Assembly: GCA_900314165.1 (NCBI GenBank)
Contig: OMUE01000057.1
Span: forward strand, 1 to 16,432
Direction of reading: 5' to 3'
Length of the DNA: 16,432 nucleotides
Source of the DNA: an uncultured Acidaminococcus sp.
GTDB taxonomy: Bacteria > Bacillota_C > Negativicutes > Acidaminococcales > Acidaminococcaceae
Shown here: positions 6,661 to 12,878 of the stretch, in pieces
How the letters are laid out: every line of letters begins with the position of its first letter
Numbering within the stretch: the stretch's first letter is position 1
Notes under the pieces: generated by a model
The model's input: only the letters and a program-made list of their open reading frames with translations
What the model was told of the DNA's origin: nothing
Database searches by the model: none
Made by a program: the position numbers and the translations under genes

Positions 6661-8236
6661 CATAAGAGTCGGGCTGGACAGCAGCCAGACCTTGAACCAA
6701 ATCGTTGCGAAAAAACTGCGCCTGCCGGAAAAATGTATCCGGCGGGCGCAAGTCCTGCGTAAAGCCGTGGATGCCCGGCGCAAGAGCAATATCTGCTTTG
6801 TGTACCATCTGTTGGCAGAGCTGGACGTAACGAAAGCCCAAGAAAAACGGCTGCTGGCAGACAGCCAGATCAGCTTGTACGAACACAAGCCCCTGCCCGA
6901 ACCTGTTTTCGGCACGGCACAGCTCACAGGGCGTCCTGTGATCATCGGACTGGGGCCTGCAGGCCTATTGGCGGCTCTGGAACTGGCCACCTACGGCTAT
7001 GCGCCCATTGTGGTGGAACGGGGACGGGACCTGCAGCACCGGGTGAAGGATGTAGAAACCTTCTGGAAGACCGGGAAGCTGGACCCCAGGAGCAACGTGC
7101 AGTTCGGGGCCGGCGGGGCCGGTACGTTTTCCGACGGCAAGCTGACCACCCGGGTCAACGATCCCGTTATCAGCTATATCCTGGAAGCCTTTGTGAAGGC
7201 CGGTGCTCCCAGGGAAATCCTGACGGAGCAGAAGCCCCACGTGGGTACGGACAAGCTACGGCTCATGGTCACCGGGCTCATCAGCCAGATCAAAAAGGCC
7301 GGCGGCGAGATCCGCTACGAAACGCAAGTGACGGATTTCCGCATCGATCCGGCCAAAGGGCTGACCGCCGTGGAGCTGAACGGCTCAGAATGGCTGGACA
7401 CCAACGCGGTGATCCTGGCCTGTGGCCACAGCGCCCGGGATACGTATAGGAAATTGCTGGAACGCAGCATCCACATGGAAGCCAAGGCCTTTGCCGTAGG
7501 CGTGCGCATCGAGCATGAGCAGGCTCTCATTAATAAAGCCCAATACGGAAAATTTGCCAACCATCCCAAGCTGGGAGCGGCGGATTATGCCCTGGTGTTC
7601 CACGACCCCAAAAGCGGTCGGGCCGTGTACTCTTTCTGCATGTGCCCCGGAGGCCAGGTGGTGGCCTCGGCCTCCGAAGAGGGGGGCCTCGTGGTCAACG
7701 GCATGAGCCCTTTCAAGCGGGATACGGGCCTGGCCAACAGCGCCCTGGTGGTCAGCGTGGATCCCAAAGATTTCCCACCGGGACCTTTGGGCGGCATGGA
7801 ATTCCAGCGGAAATACGAACATCTGGCCTATAGTGTCAGCAAGGATTACCGGGCGCCGGCCCAGAGCAGCCGCAGTTTTGTCAATCACACGAAGCCGGAT
7901 CTGAACGTATCCTTCAAACCCAGCTACCGGCCGGGCCTGGTGCTGGCAGACCTGCGGAAGGTGCTGCCGGAGCCCGTCAGCGCTGCCCTGGTGGAAGGCC
8001 TCCACGACTTTGAACGACGGCTGCCGGGCTTCAGTACAGAGGGCCTGATGATCGGTATCGAGACCCGCACGTCGGCCCCGGTCCGCATTCCCAGAGGGGA
8101 GGATGGCCAAAGCGTCAACTGCCCCGGCCTGTATCCTACGGGTGAAGGAGCCGGTTATGCCGGCGGCATCATGAGCGCCGCCCTGGACGGGTTCCATCAG
8201 GCGAGAAAGGTCATGGGACGGTTTGCCAAAGCCTGA
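6635..8236 (+). CDS. FAD-dependent NAD(P)-type oxidoreductase, COG2509 family
   Basis: A 533-residue predicted flavoprotein. The N-terminal 90 residues form a small basic domain (RINNIRVGLD...), as in other COG2509 members. The Rossmann motif IGLGPAG (104-110) with acidic E128 at the end of beta-2 binds the FAD ADP moiety. Family signatures follow: GAGGAGTFSDGKL (158-170), CPGGQVVASASEEGGLVVNG (337-356), ETRTSAPVRI (476-485) and GEGAGYAGGIMSAALDG (503-519), the last being the C-terminal FAD-binding stretch. The reaction is not known for this family. GGAGGGGG (6621-6628) lies 6 nt before the chosen ATG. Longer upstream reading runs through the cdaR tail and is unsupported. It occupies the slot after cdaR where glmM is common in Bacillus-type operons. 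Confidence 0.9.
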   Translation: MPIRLRINNIRVGLDSSQTLNQIVAKKLRLPEKCIRRAQVLRKAVDARRKSNICFVYHLLAELDVTKAQEKRLLADSQISLYEHKPLPEPVFGTAQLTGRPVIIGLGPAGLLAALELATYGYAPIVVERGRDLQHRVKDVETFWKTGKLDPRSNVQFGAGGAGTFSDGKLTTRVNDPVISYILEAFVKAGAPREILTEQKPHVGTDKLRLMVTGLISQIKKAGGEIRYETQVTDFRIDPAKGLTAVELNGSEWLDTNAVILACGHSARDTYRKLLERSIHMEAKAFAVGVRIEHEQALINKAQYGKFANHPKLGAADYALVFHDPKSGRAVYSFCMCPGGQVVASASEEGGLVVNGMSPFKRDTGLANSALVVSVDPKDFPPGPLGGMEFQRKYEHLAYSVSKDYRAPAQSSRSFVNHTKPDLNVSFKPSYRPGLVLADLRKVLPEPVSAALVEGLHDFERRLPGFSTEGLMIGIETRTSAPVRIPRGEDGQSVNCPGLYPTGEGAGYAGGIMSAALDGFHQARKVMGRFAKA

Positions 8237-8260
8237 GAACCTCCTGTCTTATATTTTCTT

Positions 8261-8290
8261 TTGCCACTCTATAATGTGGTATGCTATAAT
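8261..8290 (+). promoter_or_regulatory. Promoter of ppaC with extended -10
   Basis: TTGCCA (8261-8266), an 18-nt spacer and TGCTATAAT (extended -10; TATAAT at 8285-8290), 30 nt before the ppaC start. A second TATAAT at 8270-8275 lacks a good -35 box. No terminator separates ppaC from the upstream operon, so read-through from cdaA is also possible. Confidence 0.8.
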
Positions 8291-8320
8291 ATTTCTACTA
8301 TTACACAAGGAGATGCTTGT

Positions 8321-9253
8321 ATGGAAAACTATACCATCGTAACGGGCCACAAGAACCCGGATACGGATTCTATCTGCTCTGCATTATCTTACGCTTACGT
8401 AAAACAACAATTAGGGGAAGACGTCAAGGCTTGCCGGGCCGGCAAAGTCAGCGCCGAAACCCAGTTTGTGCTGGATTATTTCAAAGTAGAAGCTCCGACC
8501 CTCATCGACCATGTGGATGAAGGCCAGAACCTGATCCTGGTAGACCACAACGAAGTGGCTCAGGCTGTGGACGGCCTGAACAAAGCCAACCTGCTGGAAG
8601 TGGTGGACCATCACCGTCTGGGCGGCATCGTCACCGCGGCTCCTCTGACCGTGCGGATCCAACCTGTAGGCTGCACCGCCACCATCATCTACCAGATTAC
8701 GAAAGAAAAGAACGTGACCCTGACTCCCGCTGTAGCAGGCCTGCTGTTCAGCGCCATCAGCTCCGATACCCTGTATTTCAAGAGCCCGACCACGACCGCT
8801 GCTGATAAGGAAGCTGCTGGTGCCCTGGCCGAAATCGCCGGCATCAAAGATCCTCAGGGCTACGCTCTGGACATGCTCCAGGCCGGTTCTGCCATCAATT
8901 CCTCCACGGCAGAAGAAATCTGCCATGGAGACCTGAAGGAATTCGACTTCCCGCAGGGCAAAGTGACGGTCGCTCAGGTAAACGTTATGGACGGTGCCAA
9001 GGCTAAGGCAAAATGGCCGGAACTGCAAAAGGCTCTGGACGACATGGTAGCCGCCGGGGAATCCGACACGGCTCTGCTGATGGTCACCGACATTATGGAA
9101 GAAGTGACGGAACTGCTGGTTGCCGGCAAGAACAAGGACGTGCTGGACAAAGCTTTCGGTGCTGCCGAAGCCGATGGTCATTACCATCTGCCCAAAGTCC
9201 TGTCCCGGAAGAAACAGATTGTTCCTCCTCTGACCGACGCCTTTACGAAGTAA
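8321..9253 (+). CDS. ppaC: Manganese-dependent inorganic pyrophosphatase (family II)
   Basis: A 310-residue cytosolic enzyme that splits pyrophosphate into two phosphates and pulls biosynthetic reactions forward. It is a DHH-family phosphoesterase with the full family II ligand set: H10, D14 and D16 (GHKNPDTDS), D75 (VDHNE), H97 in DHH (96-98) and D149 (SSDT). The C-terminal substrate motif SRKKQ (295-299) identifies a pyrophosphatase and argues against a GdpP or oligo-RNase relative. No CBS or DRTGG regulatory insert is present and the length matches the short form. The start at MENYTIV has AAGGAG (8307-8312) 8 nt upstream; the frame upstream of it contains the promoter. Pyrophosphate is a product of the neighbouring CdaA reaction, but housekeeping use is sufficient to explain the gene. 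Confidence 0.97.
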   Translation: MENYTIVTGHKNPDTDSICSALSYAYVKQQLGEDVKACRAGKVSAETQFVLDYFKVEAPTLIDHVDEGQNLILVDHNEVAQAVDGLNKANLLEVVDHHRLGGIVTAAPLTVRIQPVGCTATIIYQITKEKNVTLTPAVAGLLFSAISSDTLYFKSPTTTAADKEAAGALAEIAGIKDPQGYALDMLQAGSAINSSTAEEICHGDLKEFDFPQGKVTVAQVNVMDGAKAKAKWPELQKALDDMVAAGESDTALLMVTDIMEEVTELLVAGKNKDVLDKAFGAAEADGHYHLPKVLSRKKQIVPPLTDAFTK

Positions 9254-9265
9254 TATCCTTGGACT

Positions 9266-9301
9266 AAAAACGGGAAGAATTCTGCCATTCTTCCCGTTTT
9301 T
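9266..9301 (+). terminator. Intrinsic terminator of ppaC
   Basis: A perfect 15-bp stem (9266-9280 with 9287-9301), loop TCTGCC, ending in T5, 12 nt after the ppaC stop codon. Positions 9288-9309 are identical to the reverse complement of 12182-12203, part of the cupin-gene terminator, so the match extends beyond the hairpin. Confidence 0.95.
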
Positions 9302-9310
9302 CTTGTATGA

Positions 9311-9497
9311 AGTAGTAAAAGATTATAAATAGCTTTTACATGCTACTCCGTAGGGGCGCATCGTGAGATGCGCCCACCAAGGAATCCTTTAATGAGCAGC
9401 TTTAGTGGGCTTATCTTACGATAAGCCCCTACGGGTTAGAGCAAATAGAAAGTTATTTGCCAATTCCTATACTAGCCCACTAACAACTAGCTACTAT
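9311..9497. repeat. Composite inverted-repeat (MITE/REP-like) element, copy A
   Basis: The gap between ppaC and the M48 gene holds an element with imperfect inverted ends. The left end is an AT-rich arm (about 9316-9349) leading into GTAGGGG (9350-9356). The right end is CCCCTAC (9426-9432) leading into the reverse-complement-like AT-rich arm (to about 9462). Inside are two perfect hairpins: GGGCGCATC-GTGA-GATGCGCCC (9354-9375) and GGGCTTATC-TTAC-GATAAGCCC (9407-9428). A CTAG-rich run (about 9467-9496) follows. The same plan occurs at 11943-12180 and as a half copy at 2310-2440. No open frame for a transposase is present. TATACT at 9468-9473 could be a -10 box for the next gene, but no -35 match was found. 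Confidence 0.8.
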
Positions 9498-9513
9498 CAC
9501 CGGAGGTGATTTC

Positions 9514-10392
9514 ATGACTATCGGTATGGTCCTCGTGACCTATTTCGTCAACTACGTTATGCTGGGGCTGTATCTGCCCTTCTTCTACCTGGTGCTGCAC
9601 CTGTTTTTGGGGGTTTCCGGGGATTCCCTGATCCGCCAGATTGAGCAGAACCAGTATGCTTTCTTTACGCTGCTGATCTTCGTTCCGGCGGCGTTGTCCC
9701 GGATTCCGGCTTTCCAGCGGCTCATGCTGTTCTTCAGCCCCTACAAGCCGGCCCAGGGAGAAGATCTGGAAAAATTCCAGGAAGCCCTGGAACCTGTCAT
9801 CGAAAGAGCAGGCCTGGAAGGGAAACATTTCAACCTGTACGTGAACCCGGACAATTCCCTGAACGCCTTTGCCATCGGGGACGACAATATCGTGATCAAT
9901 AAGCCTCTGCTGGACTATTTCCCGGAAGACGAGGTTACGGGCATCCTGGCTCACGAAATGGGCCATCTGCAGAAGGGGCATACAAAGGGCCTTCTCGTCA
10001 TGTGGGGCATGAGCATGGGCAACCGGATCTTCTTCTGGTGCTATGCCCTGATCATGAACCTGGTCCGGCTGCTGCTGTGGGTGCCGATCCTGGGACTGAT
10101 CCTGGGGCTGGTATTCTCCCTCATGAACATCATCCTGCAGGTGGGCAACCTGCTGCTGAACTACCCGCTGACGCTGTTCAACCGGTTCTGCAGCCGCCAG
10201 CACGAATATGAAGCCGACAATTATGCCTGTGAACTGGGTCTGGGCCAGAACCTGTACAATGGTCTGTACCGTCTGGAACAGTACACCCAGCAGCAGTCCC
10301 TGGGCTTTTTTGCCCGGATTTTGTCCGACCATCCCGGCACCCCTGAACGACTGGCCCGTATTGATGCCTACGTCCAGGAACACGACTACTAA
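9514..10392 (+). CDS. M48-family (HtpX/Ste24-like) membrane zinc metalloprotease
   Basis: A 292-residue integral membrane protease. The zinc-binding, catalytic HEMGH motif is at 147-151 and the third ligand is E231 in EYEADNYA (231-238), the usual Ex3D of M48. The late motif DHPGTPERLARI (272-283) is also characteristic. Membrane segments span about 4-33 and 48-74 before the protease domain, and 172-222 (two helices) between HEMGH and the EYEAD motif. The family degrades misfolded or processed membrane proteins on the cytoplasmic side of the membrane. The start has a textbook ribosome site, GGAGGTGAT (9502-9510), 3 nt before ATG or 6-7 nt measured from the GGAGG core. The stop codon overlaps the ribosome site of the next gene, so the two are co-translated. 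Confidence 0.93.
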   Translation: MTIGMVLVTYFVNYVMLGLYLPFFYLVLHLFLGVSGDSLIRQIEQNQYAFFTLLIFVPAALSRIPAFQRLMLFFSPYKPAQGEDLEKFQEALEPVIERAGLEGKHFNLYVNPDNSLNAFAIGDDNIVINKPLLDYFPEDEVTGILAHEMGHLQKGHTKGLLVMWGMSMGNRIFFWCYALIMNLVRLLLWVPILGLILGLVFSLMNIILQVGNLLLNYPLTLFNRFCSRQHEYEADNYACELGLGQNLYNGLYRLEQYTQQQSLGFFARILSDHPGTPERLARIDAYVQEHDY

Positions 10393-10401
10393 GGAGACAC
10401 C

Positions 10402-11940
10402 ATGGACGATTTTGCTTTTTCCACACCCTCCATCTATCAAATCCTCTACGACAATCTGGACGAACAGGGCCGGCTGCCCCGGGACTTTTCCCTCCAGGGA
10501 GCTTTGGGAGCCGGTACGGCAGGCCAGGGCTTCTTCTTCAGCGATGGCTTCATGGAAGCCAATGTGACGGGCAGCGACAAGGGGGAGGACCCCTGTCCGG
10601 AGCTCATCTCTGTGGTCCAGCAGATTTTAGACGGCCAGTACGGGGAAGCGGTCCGGAACCTGAAAGCCTACTTTGCTCCGGAGGAGGAGCACCTGATGAA
10701 CCAGGTGGTGCTGCCCCTGCAGCACTGGATCTACGACCATCGGGATACGGTGGACCCGGAACGGCTCATCTGGTTTGCCGGCCACCTACTCCAGGAAGCG
10801 GACCAGGTAGAAATCGTGAAGTTCGGCCTGACGCTGCTGGAGTTTTATGATTTTGGCGATGACGAAGAATTTCCCACCATGTTGCACCTGCTGGCCCAGT
10901 GCAACGAATTTACCCTGTTCTGCCTGCGGGACTTCTCCGTGTGGGATACGGCCCTGTCGGAAATCTTCCAGGTGGCCCAGAATGTATATGGCTGGGGCCG
11001 CATCTTCGCCCTGGAAGTGTTGGAACCGAAAACAGCCCAGATCCGGCAATGGATGCTGGAAGAGGGCTGGGATAACGATGTGAACCCGGAATACACGGCC
11101 CTGCTCATTGCCCAGTCCGTGGACCTGACAGGTGTGGTGGGCAGGCCGGCTCTGACGGCCAAGGCCTTTTACGGCGCCGGCAGGATCCTGGATGCGCTCC
11201 TGCAGGACGAACCGGCTCCGGGCATTTCGGAAATCAAAGAGCCTGTGAAGCTGTTCAAGGGCTACCTGGACCATGCGAAAACCATGGCAAAAACCGTGGA
11301 GGACTACGAAATCATCCTGCACGTCCTGCAATATGTGGAAACCCATGTAGAAGGGGTGAACCAGGAAGCCCTGAAACAGCAGTGCGGAGCCATCCTGACC
11401 AGCTTTGCCTGTGCCCAGACGGTGCGGGAAGCTTTGGAGCAGGGGAAGGGCTTTGCCCTGGCCCGGGCCCTGGAACTGCCCTACAGCGAGGCCGCCGAAA
11501 AGGTCCTGCGGGAGGCTCCTCTGGACCGGATCAGCCTGCTGCCCTATGCCCTCACCAATGACGAGGCCCATAACAGGGAGGTCATCCACGTGTACGAGGA
11601 GGCTCTGCCCCTGGGGACCCTGTTAGGCGGGGACTGGGAGGAAATGCCCGTCCGCCAGCAGCTCAGCAAGGAATATCTGGACCTGAACGCCGTCATCAGC
11701 CAGCTGTATGGGTATCCCGGCGTTGGCCGAAACCTGATCCTGGCGGCTTTGACGTCCCCGGCCAGCATGAACCGGAATACGGCCCTGGAAGTGCTGCTTC
11801 AGTGGCACCACCTGGGCTACCAGCTGACGGACGCCCTGCGCCACCAGCTGGAGCACCTGTGCCTCCGGGAAAAAGACAGCGATATTTTGGAGAAGGCACA
11901 TCATTTGCTGGGTGGGCATGGGTGCTGCGAGCTGCAGTGA
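10402..11940 (+). CDS. Large alpha-helical protein of unknown function, 512 aa
   Basis: Not recognised as a characterised enzyme. It is soluble and acidic, without signal peptide or membrane segment, and reads as predicted helices throughout from about residue 65. Blocks such as VYGWGRIFALEVLEP (195-209) and VGRNLILAALTSPASMNRNT (441-460) resemble HEAT/ARM-type helical pairs. The N-terminal 1-60 is a less helical, Gly/Phe-containing segment (TPSIYQILYDNLDEQG). No catalytic motif was seen. The last residues contain a CC pair near the end (508-509). The gene starts 9 nt after the M48 protease gene; TAAGGAG joins that stop codon to this ribosome site. A scaffold or substrate-adaptor role for the protease is one idea (inference only). 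Old database names for relatives, if any, should not be trusted without evidence. Confidence 0.85.
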   Translation: MDDFAFSTPSIYQILYDNLDEQGRLPRDFSLQGALGAGTAGQGFFFSDGFMEANVTGSDKGEDPCPELISVVQQILDGQYGEAVRNLKAYFAPEEEHLMNQVVLPLQHWIYDHRDTVDPERLIWFAGHLLQEADQVEIVKFGLTLLEFYDFGDDEEFPTMLHLLAQCNEFTLFCLRDFSVWDTALSEIFQVAQNVYGWGRIFALEVLEPKTAQIRQWMLEEGWDNDVNPEYTALLIAQSVDLTGVVGRPALTAKAFYGAGRILDALLQDEPAPGISEIKEPVKLFKGYLDHAKTMAKTVEDYEIILHVLQYVETHVEGVNQEALKQQCGAILTSFACAQTVREALEQGKGFALARALELPYSEAAEKVLREAPLDRISLLPYALTNDEAHNREVIHVYEEALPLGTLLGGDWEEMPVRQQLSKEYLDLNAVISQLYGYPGVGRNLILAALTSPASMNRNTALEVLLQWHHLGYQLTDALRHQLEHLCLREKDSDILEKAHHLLGGHGCCELQ

Positions 11941-11942
11941 AT

Positions 11943-12180
11943 TAGTGGGCTAGTGGGCTAGTTTCTAGTATAGAAAACCATAATTAACTTTCACTTATAA
12001 CTTCGTAGGGGTTTGCCAGAAGGACCGTAGGTCCTGGCGGTAAACCCGCTATCCAGGTTGTTCGGCATGTTTTTCGGGCTTACCGACGCTACGCTCTGGC
12101 AAGCCCCTACGGGGTTGTGCATTATGAAAGTTATTTGTGGTTTATCGTTCTAGCCCCTAGCAACTAGCCCACTAGCAACT
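11943..12180. repeat. Composite inverted-repeat (MITE/REP-like) element, copy B
   Basis: Nearly the whole 294-nt gap between the 512-residue gene and the cupin gene is one inverted element. CTAG-rich runs lie at both ends in opposite orientation (11943-11972 and 12149-12180). Inside them are imperfectly complementary AT-rich arms (about 11974-12005 and 12112-12146), then GTAGGGG (about 12006-12011) and CCCCTAC (12104-12110). The left interior hairpin is GGGTTT...AAACCC (12009-12014 with 12042-12047), enclosing AGGACC-GTA-GGTCCT (12021-12035). The right interior hairpin is GGGCTTACC with GGCAAGCCC (12076-12106), one mismatch. There is no coding capacity of note. Size, inverted ends and lack of a gene fit a non-autonomous mobile element. 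Confidence 0.82.
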
Positions 12181-12189
12181 CCATACAAG

Positions 12190-12224
12190 AAAAACGGGAA
12201 GAACGAAATGTTCTTCCCGTTTTT
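12190..12224 (-). terminator. Intrinsic terminator of the cupin gene, bidirectional
   Basis: A perfect 15-bp stem (12190-12204 with 12210-12224), loop GAAAT, with A5/T5 on both sides, 10 nt beyond the cupin stop codon. It can also stop plus-strand transcripts coming from the M48 operon. It shares 22 identical nucleotides with the ppaC terminator. Confidence 0.93.
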
Positions 12225-12234
12225 AAGTCTAAGG

Positions 12235-12729
12235 TTATTTCTTCGGTGCTGCTTCCGGATGGTTGGCCAGGTAGGTGTCGTTCTGGGCAATGACATCCAG
12301 GAATTCCAGCGGTTTGTTCTTTTCGTTGCGCAGACCATGAGATTGGCCGGGGCGGGCGATGGTGATATCGCCGGCTTTAACAACGGTTTCTTTGCCGTCG
12401 CCATCCGTGAAGATGCCTTCGCCGGACAGGATGATGTAAGCGTCTTCATTGAAGAAATGTTTATGGCAGCCGATGGCAGCGCCCTTCTTCAGGGTCATGA
12501 AGCCGATTTCCTTCATAGCTTGTTCCTTGGTAGCCATGTCACGGGTGAAGGAGAATTTCCCGTACAGGATGCCTTTGCCTTTAGCTACATCTTTTTTGTC
12601 CAGAGTGATGAGCTGTTTTTTCGGATATACTTGTTCGTCAGCTTTGAACGGAGATTCCACAGCAAATGCACTGGTAGTCAGCATGCAGCCCATAGCAGCC
12701 AGAATAGCGATTCTCTTCAATTTCATCAT
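12235..12729 (-). CDS. Exported single-domain cupin protein
   Basis: A 164-residue protein with a clear signal peptide: basic MMKLKR, hydrophobic 7-20, and cleavage predicted after AFA (21-23). It should therefore act outside the cytoplasmic membrane. The mature part has one cupin fold. Motif 1 is GAAIGCHKHFFNEDAYIILSG, with metal-type ligands H89, H91 and E95. Motif 2 is GDITIARPGQSHGLRN (120-135), with H131. That gives the usual 3-His/1-Glu site, so a metal-dependent enzyme or binding role is likely, but the substrate is unknown. The mature region before the cupin is Lys-rich (about 37-52). GGGAGG (12735-12740) lies 5 nt before the first ATG; the second ATG, one codon later, is equally possible. 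Transcribed divergently from the symporter gene. Confidence 0.9.
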   Translation of the reverse strand: MMKLKRIAILAAMGCMLTTSAFAVESPFKADEQVYPKKQLITLDKKDVAKGKGILYGKFSFTRDMATKEQAMKEIGFMTLKKGAAIGCHKHFFNEDAYIILSGEGIFTDGDGKETVVKAGDITIARPGQSHGLRNEKNKPLEFLDVIAQNDTYLANHPEAAPKK

Positions 12730-12771
12730 ACATTCCTCCCAAAATAATATGAATTAAAAACCCTTGTATAC

Positions 12772-12800
12772 ATTGTAGCACTATTTGAAAATTCAAACAA
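12772..12800 (-). promoter_or_regulatory. Promoter of the cupin gene with extended -10
   Basis: On the minus strand, TTGTTT (12795-12800), a 17-nt spacer, then TGCTACAAT (TACAAT at 12772-12777), which has the extended -10 TGN. The leader is about 40 nt. Confidence 0.7.
12784..12797. promoter_or_regulatory. Operator-like palindrome in the cupin promoter
   Basis: TTTGAA-AA-TTCAAA is an inverted repeat with 6-bp arms. It overlaps the -35 box and spacer of the cupin promoter and lies about 30 nt upstream of the symporter -10 box. A bound repressor could control the cupin gene or both genes. No particular regulator can be named from this site. Confidence 0.4.
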
Positions 12801-12802
12801 TA

Positions 12803-12831
12803 TGGAATATCTGATTAAAATGGACTATAAT
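12803..12831 (+). promoter_or_regulatory. Likely promoter of the symporter-GH18 operon
   Basis: A perfect TATAAT (12826-12831) lies 47 nt before the symporter start codon. The hexamer 17 nt upstream, TGGAAT (12803-12808), matches the -35 consensus at only three positions, so activation by a regulator is possible. Confidence 0.5.
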
Positions 12832-12878
12832 AGAAAAGAATATGTAGAAAAGTAGCAAAGAAGCGAGGTAGGTATTTT

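Noticed and set aside
8321..9253. DHH protein as a c-di-AMP phosphodiesterase (GdpP/DhhP-like) paired with cdaA
   Set aside because: The ligand set and the SRKKQ motif are those of family II inorganic pyrophosphatase. The protein lacks the DHHA1 domain motif of phosphodiesterases and any membrane or PAS part.
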